64,000 nucleotides of DNA from Anaeramoeba flamelloides (GCA_027625915.1 JANTQA010000060.1:6572001-6636000), one strand, 5' to 3'; positions 22,717 through 34,975 are shown, counted from the first letter of the stretch. Numbers and translations are program-made. The notes: a model not told the origin generated them from the letters alone.

Positions 22717-24109
22717 TAGTATTTACCAATAAAAAAAAAACTGAAACATTATCACATCGTAAAAGATTCTCGTAATATAATACATTATTTAAACAAACTT
22801 TTTTGAATTTAATAACATTGAAGAAATAATTTTTGAATTGGATTTATGTGAACAAAAAAAAATAATCTAATTGATTTGAAATAATTTTGAAATAATTTTT
22901 TTTATACTTTCCTAGGAATTTTCATTTTTAACATCAAGAAAGATTATTTTTTTTTATTGTTAAAGAAGAGGTTTATTAAAATTAACCCTCTTGTTTGTTT
23001 TTAATTTTATTTTTTTTTTTTAAAGATTTAAAAATAAAATTTAATAAATTTTCAGTTTATTTCTCAAATTAAAAAATACCACTGTCAGCTTTTCTTGATA
23101 GTTCTGTTCATTTGGAAAATAAATAGATTTTACAAATGAAACGGAAAAAACCAAATAAAAACCTTTTAGGTTTTCCATCATTTTAAAAAAAAAAATAAGT
23201 TGAATCTTTAATTTTACTCTATTTTATTTAATTCTAGATAACCATCATTAGGTATTTTTTAATTTTAGACATTAAAAGAAAATTAATGAGATTTTTATTT
23301 TTATTTCTCAAATTAAAGAAAATCTATGCACTTTAAAGTACTCAACAATATTTCAAAAAAAAAACCAAAATTTGCAATAATTGTTTTATCTTGCAATTAT
23401 AATATAAACAAGCTTTTAAACTCAAAGTATAGTTTTTCTTTGGTTATTATTCAAAATTTTTGGTCATAATTAAAATAAAAATAGAAAAATAATTCAACAA
23501 CTCAGTAATTTAACTTAAAAGATCTTTTTTTGAAAAAAGATCAGGAATTTTCCTTCTCTCTTTTTTTATTTGTTTTATTTTTTTTTCTTGTATACAATAC
23601 ATTTTATTTTCTTTCTTTTAACTAATTGATAGTAACAGATCGTTTGAACAATTTAACACCTGTAAAAAGTTATCCCAAATACAATTCAATTGTAGAGAAG
23701 AAGAAATTACCATTCTGTCAAATTTTCTCTTTACCAATACTTCACCAAGTAAATCGGTACAATTTTATTAAATATTTTTCTTTTTTTCTACTTTTTAATT
23801 AAAAATAAAAAGAATCAATTTTCAGACAACAAAAAGAAAAGATTTAAAAAAAAATTGAAAATAAAAATAAATTAAAATAGTTTAAATAAATTGATAAATT
23901 TAATTAATAATTTCCATATAAATAAGTATTTCCAAAGAGTAACCAACCATTCTTTTAAAGGATATTAAGGATTGAGAAAAATATTTGATTTTTTATCCCC
24001 AACCACGATATTAAATAAAAAAAACACAATGATAATGAAATAATAATCATTGATCAAATATAATAGAATATTTATTAATTAAATTCATCACTAACTTCAA
24101 TACATACAT
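22717..24109. other. Intergenic with a weak exon-like island
   Basis: Family E-like palindromic material occurs at about 23030-23345. At 23623-23769 (+) a 48-codon frame with balanced codon use contains SFEQFNTCKKLSQIQF and TILSNFLFTNTSPSKSVQF, whose spacing faintly recalls BspA-type leucine-rich repeats (AF-x-NC-x-x-L-x-x-I). The opposite strand is also open. There is no start codon and no other repeats, so at most it is a fragment. Confidence 0.25.
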
Positions 24110-24265
24110 TTTATCGTAATATTAAGATATAAAAAAAATTCCAAATTAAGGTACAAATTTTCGAATTTTTTTTTTACAAAGTTTATTTTTACAGAACCAG
24201 AATTTTTCTGCTTAAATTGTTAATTTTTTCTTTAATGAATTTTTTGAATGTTTTAATGTTTAAAG
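24110..24265. mobile_element. Decayed family A MITE (probable copy 9)
   Basis: The internal stretch CCAAATTAAGGTACAAATTT, followed by a T-run and TTTACAAAGTTTA, matches the centre of the copy at 60853. The termini are not recognisable, so limits are approximate. Confidence 0.35.
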
Positions 24266-24826
24266 TAATACAAATATATTGATATTTTTTATTGCGTTTT
24301 TAACACCCAAATTAATTATGTAGGTTGATAATTTTCAACTTGGTACATGAAAAGCATGAAATTTATTTTTGATAATATTGAATTGTCTTAATTATTTCAT
24401 AGAAAAAAAAAAACAAATTGTATTTTTAAATAATAATTGTAAATAGTAGAGCCAATTTTATATCAACTCCATTTAACTTAAAGTATATAATAAAAATTAA
24501 TAATAAAATTTTTTTTTGTGAATCAAAATACTTTAAATTGTTTATAAATCAAGAAATTATCAATTTCAGATTAGATTTTTTATATAGTAAAGAATGAATG
24601 GATAAAATATAAATTTCACAAAGAAATATAAACTTGTAAATAATTTATGGGCACTTTTCATTGAAATACCACATGCAAATTTCTCAATTTCTTTAGAAAA
24701 TTACAATTGTGAATTACAAATTATTTTTTTTAACTTACTGTATTAATTTTAAAAAAAATTACTTAGCTTGAATTTTACGAAAGTTAATTTAGAATTAACA
24801 ATTTTTTTTTTTACTACAGTCAGTTC

Positions 24827-25015
24827 CACTTTTAAGACACAAACTCTCAACGAAATTTAAGGCAAATTAAAAATCTCTAATTGAGGTACAAAATTCAAAT
24901 TCTAGTAAAATAAATTGTAAAAAAATAAATTCCAAATTTTTTGCCTTAATTTGAGTTTTTTTTTTTGTATTTTAAATTTCGTTGAAAGTTTGTGCCTTAA
25001 AAGTGGAACTGACTA
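24827..25015. mobile_element. Inverted-repeat MITE, family A, copy 4
   Basis: This 189-bp element is flanked by TA (24825-24826 and 25016-25017). It starts CAGTCAGTTCCACTTTTAAG and ends CTTAAAAGTGGAACTGACTA. Inner arms match the other copies. No coding frame. Confidence 0.82.
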
Positions 25016-25089
25016 TAAATTTTCTTATGAAATTTGTTTCTTTCAAAGTTACCCAACATTTTATTCAAATATCAATTATTTTTTTATAA

Positions 25090-25560
25090 TTAACCATTAA
25101 AGATAAAAATAAGAAACAAGAAGAATAAAACACATTAATGAATAGTTGATACCATTGTGAAATAAAACTAATAAATCAATAGATTTCCAAAAAATTTCAA
25201 AACCCAAAATTCTTATTGTAGTCATAATGGGAAACAACCACAATGCTAATTTTGATCTCCAATTAATGATCAAATAAAATTTCAATAAAAATAGATATGA
25301 TTTCTTTACAATCATTTTTATTTTTTCCGTAATCATAGAATAACACATTTTTAATAAGTGACGATCGGTCTTACAATAAAAACTATTTTTTTCAAATGAA
25401 TTACTCGTCTAAAATCATCAACTGATGAAAAAATGAGAAAAATAAAATTTCAATTATGAAATTTCTTAAATATAAAATTTTTTTTCTAATATTCATTCAA
25501 ACATTTTAAATATATGTAATTGATCTATTACAACTATACCGATTTGACTGGAAAATGGTA
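25090..25560 (+). repeat. Dispersed repeat F, copy 2
   Basis: Homologous blocks to 19430-19905: AAAACCCAAAATTCTTATTG, GGGAAACAACCACAATGCTA, CATTTTTATTTTTTCCGTAA and AATATTCATTCAAACATTTT. Long frames on the minus strand here (25097-25348 and 25493-25678) are AT-rich, low-complexity and not conserved in the other copies. Confidence 0.45.
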
Positions 25561-26467
25561 AAAAAAAGAAAGAATACAGAAAAAAAAAACAAAGAAAAAT
25601 AACAAAATTGAAAAAGAAAACAAAAAAAGAAAAAGGCAAAAATGAAAAATAAAAAATAAGAAATGGATTAAATTCCAAAAAATGATTCTAATATAAAAAT
25701 TAAAAATTATTTCTGAGAAAAATATTTGATAAAACTTAGATTTTATTCTATTTCTTCAATAAAACTTGAACTTGAAGACTTAAAAAGTGTTTATAATAAT
25801 GACTTTTTAATGATATCCCATAAAAAGAATTTTTGAGATATTCTTTATATATTCAAATGCTACAAAATAACTTCATCATTAATCTTGAAAGATTAACTTA
25901 AAAAGTAACTAAATATTAAAAAAATAAAAAATTAGCAAAGAATGGAGAATTATTTTGATTTATTCACAAGATAAGAAATCAAATTATGAAAATTGTGTGT
26001 TTACAAAACCATTTTCAAAAATATATGACAAATTTGTGAAGTTTTTTTTATTATTCTAAATAATTAGATATTAGTGACCTGAGATCAACCCTCAATAATC
26101 ACTATCATCAATAATTAAAATTTATTATTAAATTATCCTACTGTAATTTTTAAAAAAAAAACTTTAAATTGTTAAAAATTAAATTAAAAATTTGTAAAAT
26201 TTTTAAAAGAACTATTTAAATCAATAGAAGACTTTCAAAAATCAAAAAAGGGGATGTTTCAAAGGTGCACGATTAAAAAAAAAAATTGGGTTTATGTAAA
26301 AAAATTTTGAATAAAATTGATTTTTTTATTTATTTTCAAATTCTTTAATTGAATATATATATATATATCAATGAAGAATTAAACAATTATTTACAATTAT
26401 TCACAATAAGTAAAATTTCCAACCAATCTTTTTCGTTTTAATTTTGGATTATTGATCATTACATTTT
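25561..26467. other. Intergenic, AT-rich
   Basis: 3' flank of the Dbf4 gene (transcribed leftward). Contains an A/G-rich run at 25560-25665 and a short (AT)n at about 26352-26368. No gene recognised. Confidence 0.4.
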
Positions 26468-28472
26468 TCAAATAATTTTGTTTATTTGAGAATGGTTTGT
26501 TGTCTGCTGATCTTGATTAAATTTTTTATTTTCAATTTCAAGATTATGATCTATTTTTAAGAATTTATCATCATCATTATTATCGTTCTCTAATTGAGGG
26601 CAAATTGGTTGTAATTTCTGTTTTATTTTCTTATGATTTTTTTTTTTTTTAATAAAATTTTCATTCGTATTCTTTCCCAAATAATCATTTTTTCTTTTTC
26701 TTGGTTGATTACATAATATATTTATATCTTGGTAAACTTTATTTTTACTTTTTATTGTAATTTTGATTTTTTTTTTATTTTTAATTCTTTTTTTATTTTT
26801 TATTTGTTTTTTATTTATAATTCTCTTTTTATTTGGGATAGATAAATTTGAAAAGATTGCTTCAGATTTTTCTAAAGAAGAAGAATTATTAATCTTATTG
26901 TTAGCTGTTTTTTCCAGTGATAATTTGGGTTGGTTTGTGAAATTATTTTGGATATGATCGATTAAAAGATCAATTTCAAAATATTTTTCATTATTTCTAG
27001 CAAATTTCCTGTGCCTTTTATTCAAAATGTGTTTTTCAATTTTTTGATATCTTTTTTTACATATTTCACAATAGCCATTGGCAATAACCTTGGGTGGAAT
27101 TTGCTTAATTTTTTGTTTCTGTTTTGATCTTAAATATTCAAATGAAAACTTTCTATTTCTGGACCGAGATCGTTTATATAAAAAACTTAATGTATCTGGA
27201 ATCGCACATTGTTTAAATTCTTTAGAAACAGGACAAAATACAGAATTTGTTGACTCTAATTTTATATAAGGACAAATATCGGAATCATTTTTTACTTTTT
27301 TTAATTTAGTAAATTTTGCTTTTTCTTTTTCAATACCGATCTTTGTTCTATTGAAATTAGGACGGATACTGGTATGTGTTTGTATTTTTATATGTGCTGT
27401 TGTATTTACATTTTCTTTTTCTTTGAAATCCCCACAGATGCTTTCTGTTTGTATTTGTTGATTTTTCATTTTTTCTTCCTCATTCTGAAGAAAAATGTTT
27501 GCTTGCAATAATAAATTAACTTTCCTTCTTGCACTTCCATCATCTACAATTTTATTTTGTATGTCCGGAAACTTTGAAGAATTTGTTTGTTTTTTGAATA
27601 CACGAATGCTCAAATTACTTTGTTGTTCTTTGTTTGTTTGATCTTTTAAATAAAATAATGATTTATTTGTTTTGTTCGAAAAAGTTGGGAAAGTGTTTTT
27701 CTGAATTGCTCCCTTAACCCCATTGTTATTAGGGGATTGCATTTCCAAGATATTTTTATTTAACCAGATCCTAAAATCATGAACTGGTTGAATATTAATC
27801 CCTAATTGATTTGCAATTGAAACCGAAGAATTAAAGTCTTTTAACAAATAAAAAATTTGTTTTGATATTTTTTTTTTTTTGTTTTTGAGAGAATAAAAAA
27901 TTAAATTAAATATATTAGATGGGGAATGAAAAAAAAAAAAAGGACCAACAAGAGATTTCTTGGTGAGTTCAATTTTGTTTTGTAGGCTCTTTTTTGATTT
28001 AGCTGTTGAAATAAAACTTGGAAAAATTCTGATTAAGCTGAACTAAAAGAGCCAATAAAAAAAAATTTCGATCTTGAAGAAAAGATTGACTTCAACAAGG
28101 AACAAACCAAAAAAACCCATCAAAGAAAAGCTGAAATTAAAAATTACTCAGTAGTTGTAACATTTGCTGGGATCTTAACAATTGTTGTGTGTTGTTGAAT
28201 AATTTGGTGGTCACATTTGGTGTTTGGTAGGTAGGTTGTAAGAATTGTGAAAAAGAGAAAGTGTTTTGTACAGAAAAAGGTTTTTGTAAAGGTTGTGTGC
28301 AGTGATCAATCTTATCAGTAACCAAACAATTGACATTACTATTTAGGAACGTGGAGATTTGCCCACCAAAATAGGTTAATTTTTGGATTGTGTCTTGGAG
28401 GATTTGTTGATCTTGAACTTCAAGATAAAAGATTTTCCCTTGAAGAATGCTTGGAGAAAAAGACTTGATCAT
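26468..28472 (-). CDS. DBF4: Dbf4, regulatory subunit of the Cdc7 kinase
   Basis: Two exons on the minus strand, 28472-28148 and 27837-26468, joined in phase 1 across a 310-bp GT-AG intron, give 564 aa. Dbf4 activates Cdc7 to phosphorylate MCM helicase at replication origins. Motif N, BRCT-like, is split by the intron: LQGKIFYLEVQDQQILQDTI, YFGGQISTFLNSNVNCLVTD (exon 1), then SVSIANQLGINIQPVHDFRI (exon 2), which corresponds to the human segment ending in SWGVKILHIDD. Motif M follows at about residues 297-316 (CPYIKLESTNSVFCPVSKEF). Motif C is the DBF-type zinc finger at about 365-390, GYCEICKKRYQKIEKHILNK then RHRKFARN, with Cys365, Cys368, His378 and His384. All three signature motifs occur in the normal order. 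The C-terminus is Lys/Asn-rich and unconserved. Gene identity is strong; the exact acceptor is inferred from phase. Confidence 0.9.
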
Positions 28473-29679
28473 TCAAGAAGTATTTTTAGAGTTTGTATGA
28501 TCTTTGTAGATTTTTGCAAAATTAATAAATAATAATTCCAAATAAAAAAGAAAAAAGTTTTCAAAGCAAGAAATGAAAAAATGGTAAAATTCTGTATTTT
28601 GTAACTCAGTGTGAGTTAATAATTTTCGATTTCCTTTTCTAAAATGGTGTTTGTTGGTTTTAAAGATAAACATTGAAGAAAATTTTATGTATACAAATGT
28701 ATTAAATTACTTGTAACTCTTATTTATTGTTTTTCTCAAAGGTAATTAGAGTAATTATTTACACAAAGATACGATTATGCCCTTTATTAAAACTGATAAT
28801 TAACACCATTAACTAATAATGAGAAATCAATTGATTTTTTTAAAAGATTTTCATTTTTTCCCCAATTGAAATTTTTTGTAAAAAAGATCAGATCCATTTT
28901 TGTTTGGATTTTTGGATCAAAATAAGAAATAATTTGTAAAAAGTTTTTATTTTGAGGGAATCTCACTTTTAATATTTTCAGATCGTTTGTATGAACAAAT
29001 AACACTGAAAATTTAATCTTATTTTAAAAATACAAAGTAAATAAACCAAATATTGCATCCATGAAGATCAGATAAAAATGATCATTTCTTTTTTTTTTTA
29101 CAAAAACTATTTAATTTCTGGAAATTGTAAAATAATAGAATTTTTTTTCTTATTCTGACCCCCATATAATGCAAAACAATTTTTTTATTGGCTCAAAATG
29201 TAATATTAAAAAATAATATTTAGCTCAAAGTTCCTATTATCTCAAAAAAAAAATATACTATTTATTAAAAATACAACAGTAAATATGAAAAATTTCAAAA
29301 ATAATGTTATAAAAAGAAATTATTTTTAATAATATAAATCAACTAAATGAAGGATTATTTTATGAGATAAAAAATGTTTTCTAAAACATAAAAAATTAAA
29401 TTTAAAATTAAAAAAATTAACACTCAAAAAAATATATGAATAAAAAAACAAATTAATTATCAATTTAAATTTAATTGAAAATATTGAAAATTAATTTAGA
29501 AAATTAGAAGTATCAACAAAAATTATTTTTAAAAAATAAAAAAAATTAGTAAATTTTTTTTTTTTAATTATTATAAAGGGATTAGGAAAAAACATAAGTT
29601 AAATTTAATAACATCGACAAAAGACTATTATTTTGAAAAAAGTGTACTTATTTCAACAAAAGATGTATTTCTAGGAGTA
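28473..29679. other. Intergenic upstream of DBF4
   Basis: Holds the DBF4 5' leader and promoter region. Minus-strand frames at 28473-28673 and 28787-29005 lack recognisable motifs. No named repeat until about 29680. Confidence 0.4.
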
Positions 29680-29905
29680 AAATATTATAATGTTGATTGC
29701 AAAATAAAAGGATCAAAATTTTCATTCAGCATTCCAAAAAATTCAGAACTCAATACTAGAATGTATATAAATCATCAAACTATCCAATTCTATAAGGAAA
29801 ATTAATAATTTTAGTTTTTTTTGAAGTATTATAAATTTGAAATGTTATTCTGATTTAAAAATCTAATTTTTTAAAGAGGAATGAAAAATTTTTTCCATTG
29901 ACTTT
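29680..29905. repeat. Foldback repeat D3
   Basis: Palindromic unit of about 225 bp centred near 29812. The left arm has TTGATTGCAAAATAAAAGGA and CAAAATTTTCATTCAG. The right arm has the diverged complement ending in GGAATGAAAAATTTTTTCC. It abuts the family B copy at 29904, so one element may have targeted the other or a shared site. Confidence 0.5.
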
Positions 29906-30380
29906 TATCAAAATAATGCGTGTAAAAAAAATTTAATCGGTGTTTCAAAATAAAAAACTATGTTACTTTTTTATAGAAGGCTTATACATTATACCATCAA
30001 AGAAGCCGACACAAATAGACTAATAAAAATGGTTTTGGCATCTAAAAGTTCTTCAATTAAAAAGAAATTCTAAAAATGAAGGATCAAATTTGAAAATTGT
30101 TCTCAAAAAATTATTACTTTTGAGGAAAAGTTTTTGTCGCAAAAAAAAAAAAATTAAAAATTTCCAGATAAGAGGAAAATTGTATAAAAATTTTTAACGA
30201 AATTCATTCCTAAATCAAATTTTACTAAAAATATCAAGTAGTTTACGTCCAAAATTTATTTGGGCTTATTATATAATATTGGGTACTTAATTGAATTTTG
30301 TCTTACAACAACAAGAAAAAAAATCATTGGTTATATTAAAAATCATGGGTTTTAGTCTTTGGTAACGTGTTTTTAATGCC
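29904..30380 (+). mobile_element. Family B element, copy 2
   Basis: Starts ATCAAAATAATGCGTG with TTTAATCGGTGTTTCAAAAT behind it, and contains AAATGAAGGATCAAATTTG and ATTCATTCCTAAATCAAATT. The arrangement follows the copy at 34114. The right end near TAACGTGTTTTTAATGCC is diverged. No coding frame. Confidence 0.6.
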
Positions 30381-33300
30381 TTCAGTAAATATACACAACT
30401 ATTATAATACCCATATCATTTTTTTTTAAAATAAATTCTAAAACTTACGAGACTCTCTAGCAAGAATATAAACTAAAATTCAAAATTTACCACTCAGTTA
30501 AAATGGTTCGTAGAATCAAAAAAATATAAAATCATTCAAATTGAAAATAATATTGATTTTTGAAATATTTTACACATTGTTTTATTTTTGTTGTTATTAT
30601 ATATATTTCAACAGATCATTTATTTTTTTTTTTCCAAAGATTAATTTATCGTCTTGAAAAAAAAAAAAATTGCCAAAAGTAAATAAAAATGTTAAATTGA
30701 TTTTAATTGTTTAAAAGTAGTAGAATTTCTCATTTTCATATATTTTTATTCTTTTTTTCTTTCTTAATTTAAAAACAAAACCCAACATCCAGTAAATCGA
30801 ATTGTTATTGGAAATCAAATAGAATTCAAATCGTTATATTAACCAAAATTTAAGTAATTTAATTTCCGAAATCTGGATAATAATTGTAAGTACACGTGTT
30901 ATTTGTTTTTTGAATTCTTTTTTTGATGCTAGGTTATATTATTCTTGTGAAAATCACTTTAAGAGTCTAACAATAGGTATTTCTTCCATTGAGTAATTAC
31001 ATTTTCAGAAATCTTTAATGATCAATAAATAATAATTAAAAAAATATATGAAAATGAGAACTTTTACAACCATTTAACAATTAAAATAGATTAATTAATT
31101 ATTTTACAACTTGTCTATTTTTTTTTCGGAATGGTTATTTTAAAACAAAAGACTGAATAAAATCCAAAGAAAATAGAACGAAGTTAATCAAGAAAAGCTG
31201 TAATTTGGGTTATATTGGTTGTTTTTTTAATCTGAAATATAATCATTAATTAATTAATGTGAATAAAAGCATTAAAAGTTTTGAGAAACTATTTAAATAC
31301 AAAAAAACAGAAAAATCAAAACAAGGTAAAGTAAATTGGTTGAAGGTAGGGTAAAACAACCATTTTGAATCCTCATTTTTACTAGAAGGTGTTAATTTTT
31401 GACAGATAATATTTCCCTAAAAATAATCATTTAATGCGGTTTAAATACAAATTATTGTATTGAAAGTACAAAAAAAAAGTATATCAAATACAAGAATAAA
31501 TCCGAACAAAAAGTACAATTATAAAGCTGTTCAAATAAAAAAATGAAATTTCCATTTTAAAATATTAAGTCAGATTTCAAATAAAAGTTAAAAAAATGAA
31601 AAAAGAAAATTAAATGAGTTGGTCCACTAAATTTTCATCAAAAATTTCATTTAAATAAGATAAAAAACCCTAAAACCTTGAAACAAAAAATGTATTATTT
31701 TATAGATATTACAAATTTTGAATAGAGCATATTACATTTGTTACAAATTGTTTGTTAAATTGAAAAAGTCTTCGTGAAGTTGAATATGTATCTCTTTAGT
31801 TTGGTTTCTTGGCCTCTTTGGTTGAAATTTCCAATAACTAAAACAAAAATGTAAATTGGGATCTCGAATTTATTTTTTCTAATTTGTAATTTTTAAATAA
31901 AAAAAAAAAAGACCATTTTCAAAAAATTCTTTGAAAAAGCGATAATTTTATTCTAATTCGATACAATGCTATTTAATATAAGGTATTGTTGGTGAATGTT
32001 TTTAGGGTGTAAGACCAATTTTCAATTGGTCACCTTCAGGCGAAAATGGGCAATTTAGTAATTAAATAGAAAATTCAAAATAATGTCTATTTTAGGATCA
32101 AGTTATTCTGGTGAAAAAAAAATATTTGAAATTGAAATAAATTTTTTTAAAAATATATCTGAAAAACCTAATACCAATCAAAAAAAAATAAACAAACAGG
32201 CGATTTAAAATAGATATACATAAATCAACAATTAAAAACGAAAATATTATTGTAAAAAAGCGCCCAAAGATCAACACTCAATTTCCAATTTAAATTGTTG
32301 GGAATTATAATTTTACATTCAACTGTGTTAGTTTCAAAGTGTCGCTCTTTGGCACTTTTTGAGATAAAGATTTTTTTTTTTCATTTTTTTCATTTTTCAA
32401 ATAAGCTATTTTTATCAAAAGAATATTATAAAAATTATTAATTTATTAAATATAAAGATTATAAAATAACCACGGACTAGATTTAATCAAATTAAATTGA
32501 TTGTGTAATGAAAAAAAAAATAATTTATTTTCAATCGAAGAAATTTTAATTATTGGAAATTTATCAAAGCCAAATTTCAAAATTAGGGGCTAATTTTTTA
32601 TTATTATTTTTTTCTTTTTTCATTTGTCTTTTAAAAAAATACAATGATTACACTATATTTTTATTTATTAATCTATATTAGTTATTGCCTCTAAAAAATT
32701 TAGTAAAATACCTTATTATTCAAAAAAAAAACACAATTAAATTAATTTTTTTCTGATGAAAAATCTGCCACTATTTTTAAAATTAAGCTTATAAGAAAAG
32801 ATATTTTTTTTTAAAATTTGATTTTTTGAAATTGAGAATGCTTTTTCACTTTTTTTTAATTGAATTTTTTGTCAATTGAGAATCCTCTCAAATTTTTTTT
32901 TTTGTTATTTGAATTTTGTCAACCAAAAGAAGTGTAATTTCACAATATCCTTTTTGGTGGCAAGCTACTCCCCCAATATGAAGCAAATCCGTGATAAGTG
33001 GCAAGATCCTTAATTTGAATTCCAATACAAAAGAACAAAGAGTACATAACGTTTTGTTCTACTTTTAAAAAAGAAACAAGAAACTTTTACTGTGATTTGA
33101 ATAATAAATGAGAAGAAAAAGAAAGCATGATTCTGTTGAAAGTTTTCAATAAGATACAATTTTGAGATTCGAGAATCATTTCAAATTCAACAACAAGATT
33201 TATTTTAGTTGACTAACGTGGTTAAAAACAGTGTACGATTTTCAAGTGCTTGTCCATAAGTTTAAGTTAAAATTTCAAATCAACAGATTGAGTTTGAAAA

Positions 33301-33511
33301 TTGGATTTCAAAAAAAAATAAATTAAAACATTTTGAAGGATCAACTTTAATAAATGGCCAATTGACAAAAAGGGATGTCTGGAAATCATTTAAAGAATTT
33401 ATTTTTTTTATTCAAACAACCCTGAAAATAAGGATCCAACAATAAAAAAAAAAAAAAAAAAAGGAAGGTTATCTTCTAAAAAGAAAAGACGCTCCAAATT
33501 AAAAACGGAAC
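30381..33511. other. Intergenic with repeat G fragment and exon-like islands
   Basis: 30465-30560 matches repeat G (ACTAAAATTCAAAATTT and AATAATATTGATTTTTG). On the minus strand 31839-31742 follows a TTTTGTTTTAG acceptor and reads YWKFQPKRPRNQTKEIHIQL to a stop. At 33065-32955 (minus) a short frame reads GIQIKDLATYHGFASYWGSS then LPPKRIL and stop. 33250-33090 holds two more short minus-strand frames. These islands are less AT-rich than their surroundings, but they could not be linked to each other or to a family, and the plus strand is partly open too. They lie downstream of LAMTOR4 on its strand. Confidence 0.3.
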
Positions 33512-33905
33512 TCATTTCTTTTTGATAACAATGATTTTTTCAGAGTTTGTTGCAATTAAAAATGTCTTTTTTCCAACATTTACTGTTTGTTTTTTTTTTG
33601 TTTTAAAGGAAGAAAAAAAGAAAAAACAAAAGAAAATAAACAAATAGATAAGTAAAATTAAGAGAAGAATACAATTGGGACTAAAAAAAGATCAAAAAAC
33701 AAGTACTTTCAATTCTTTTGAAATCTTCAGACAAAGAAGATATAAACCCATTGACTTCTTGTGTCATTTTATATAAAATCGATGCAATTTCTTCTTTATT
33801 GTTTTCTAGTTCACCTGATGCTCTTTCAATTTTACCACTTTCCTTGTCTAAAATTAAATAGCCACTTTGGTGCTTTACAACACTTTCATTGAGCCAGTCT
33901 GTCAT
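33512..33905 (-). CDS. LAMTOR4: LAMTOR4, Ragulator complex subunit
   Basis: Two exons on the minus strand, 33905-33707 and 33582-33512, joined in phase 1 over a 124-bp GT-AG intron, give 89 aa (human protein 99 aa). LAMTOR4 is part of the pentameric Ragulator that anchors Rag GTPases to the lysosome for TORC1 signalling. The roadblock-like core is clear: GYLILDKESGKIERASGELE, matching human GYLVL...ASSGDLEN, then NKEEIASILYKMTQEVNGF and FKRIE. The short second exon adds INVGKKTFLIATNSEKIIVI and KKK, matching human [21 protein letters not shown]. The join restores both frame and alignment and ends at TGA. Because the second exon codes only 23 residues the gene is easily missed or truncated by automatic calling. 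Confidence 0.88.
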
Positions 33906-34113
33906 TTGTATAAAAAAATTACAAAAGAGTAACTAATAAAAAATAAAAAATAATCAATAAAATAATTTTAAAAAAAGGGAACAAATAAGGTTTTCTTAGG
34001 TTGACAAAATAGTTAAATTTCAAAATGAAACAATTGATATAAACACTTTTTATTGTTTATTAAAAACAGTTTTAAGGAGCAAGTAATCAAAAAAAAGTAA
34101 ATTTAAAGAATTG

Positions 34114-34591
34114 TTCTCAAAATAAAATGTGTAAATACACTTTAATCCGTGTTTAAAAATAAAAAGTGTGTTTTTTTGTTAGAGAAGCCCTATACATAAA
34201 CCGATCAAATAAATTGACAAAAAACCCTAAGTAAGTATGATATTGTTTTCTTAAAGTTCAATTATTTAAAAAGATATTCTACAAATAAAGGATCAAAATA
34301 GAAAATTTATCTCAAAAAATCGAGTTAATTTTTGAGAAGAAATTTTTGAATCATCAAAAAAACAAAAAATAAAAATTTAGGATTGAGTAAATTACAAAAA
34401 ATTTTCAACAAATTGTATTCCTAATTATAAATTTACTTTAAATCTTGTGGAATTTACCTTCAAAATTGATTTGAATTTAGAAATATTACTGAGTAGTGAA
34501 TTGGATGTTTCCCTATAAAAAAAAAGAAAACAAAGTATGGATTATATTTTGCAATTGGGATTATAATTGGTGGGCATGCATTATTTTGATA
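34114..34591 (+). mobile_element. Family B element, copy 3 (opposite orientation to the 50009 copy)
   Basis: This 478-bp element starts TTCTCAAAATAAAATGTG and carries TTTAATCCGTGTTTAAAAAT; it ends GGGCATGCATTATTTTGAT. Its sequence follows the reverse complement of 50009-50473 over nearly its full length, for example TCAACAAATTGTATTCCTAA and AAAATTGATTTGAATTTAG. No coding frame. Confidence 0.65.
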
Positions 34592-34975
34592 TCAATTTAT
34601 ATAATATCAAATTCAAAATTATTTTGAAGTTGATTGAAATTGAAAAGTTAAAGGTAAAAAACTGATTACTATAATTCTAAACTTACTTTTAAGGCTATTT
34701 TCCCAAATGTATTATTGTTTTTTAAAGTTTGATTTAATGTTTCTTATTTTTGAAAAGTTCAAATGTTAAATTATAACAAATTATTTCAAAATAAATAATT
34801 TTCTTTGGAAGAAGAAAGAAATCATATTACCTTCATCAAAGGGGCTTTACAAAAATATAAATTTATATTCAAAATATTGAGTTGGAAAAACACCATTTAT
34901 AAAAAAATATACTTTATAAGAATAATAAAGCTAATAATTACTTGTTAAAAAAAAAATAAACTATTTTGTTTATTA

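Noticed and set aside
28052-28147. Alternative reading that exon 1 of DBF4 ends at its own stop (28137) as a separate small gene
   Set aside because: Joining at 28148/27837 restores motif N in phase, so a single gene explains both parts better.
32925-33060. Less AT-rich stretch considered as a spliceosomal, SRP or RNase P RNA
   Set aside because: None of the hallmark sequences of U1, U2, U4, U5, U6, SRP or RNase P RNA could be matched.
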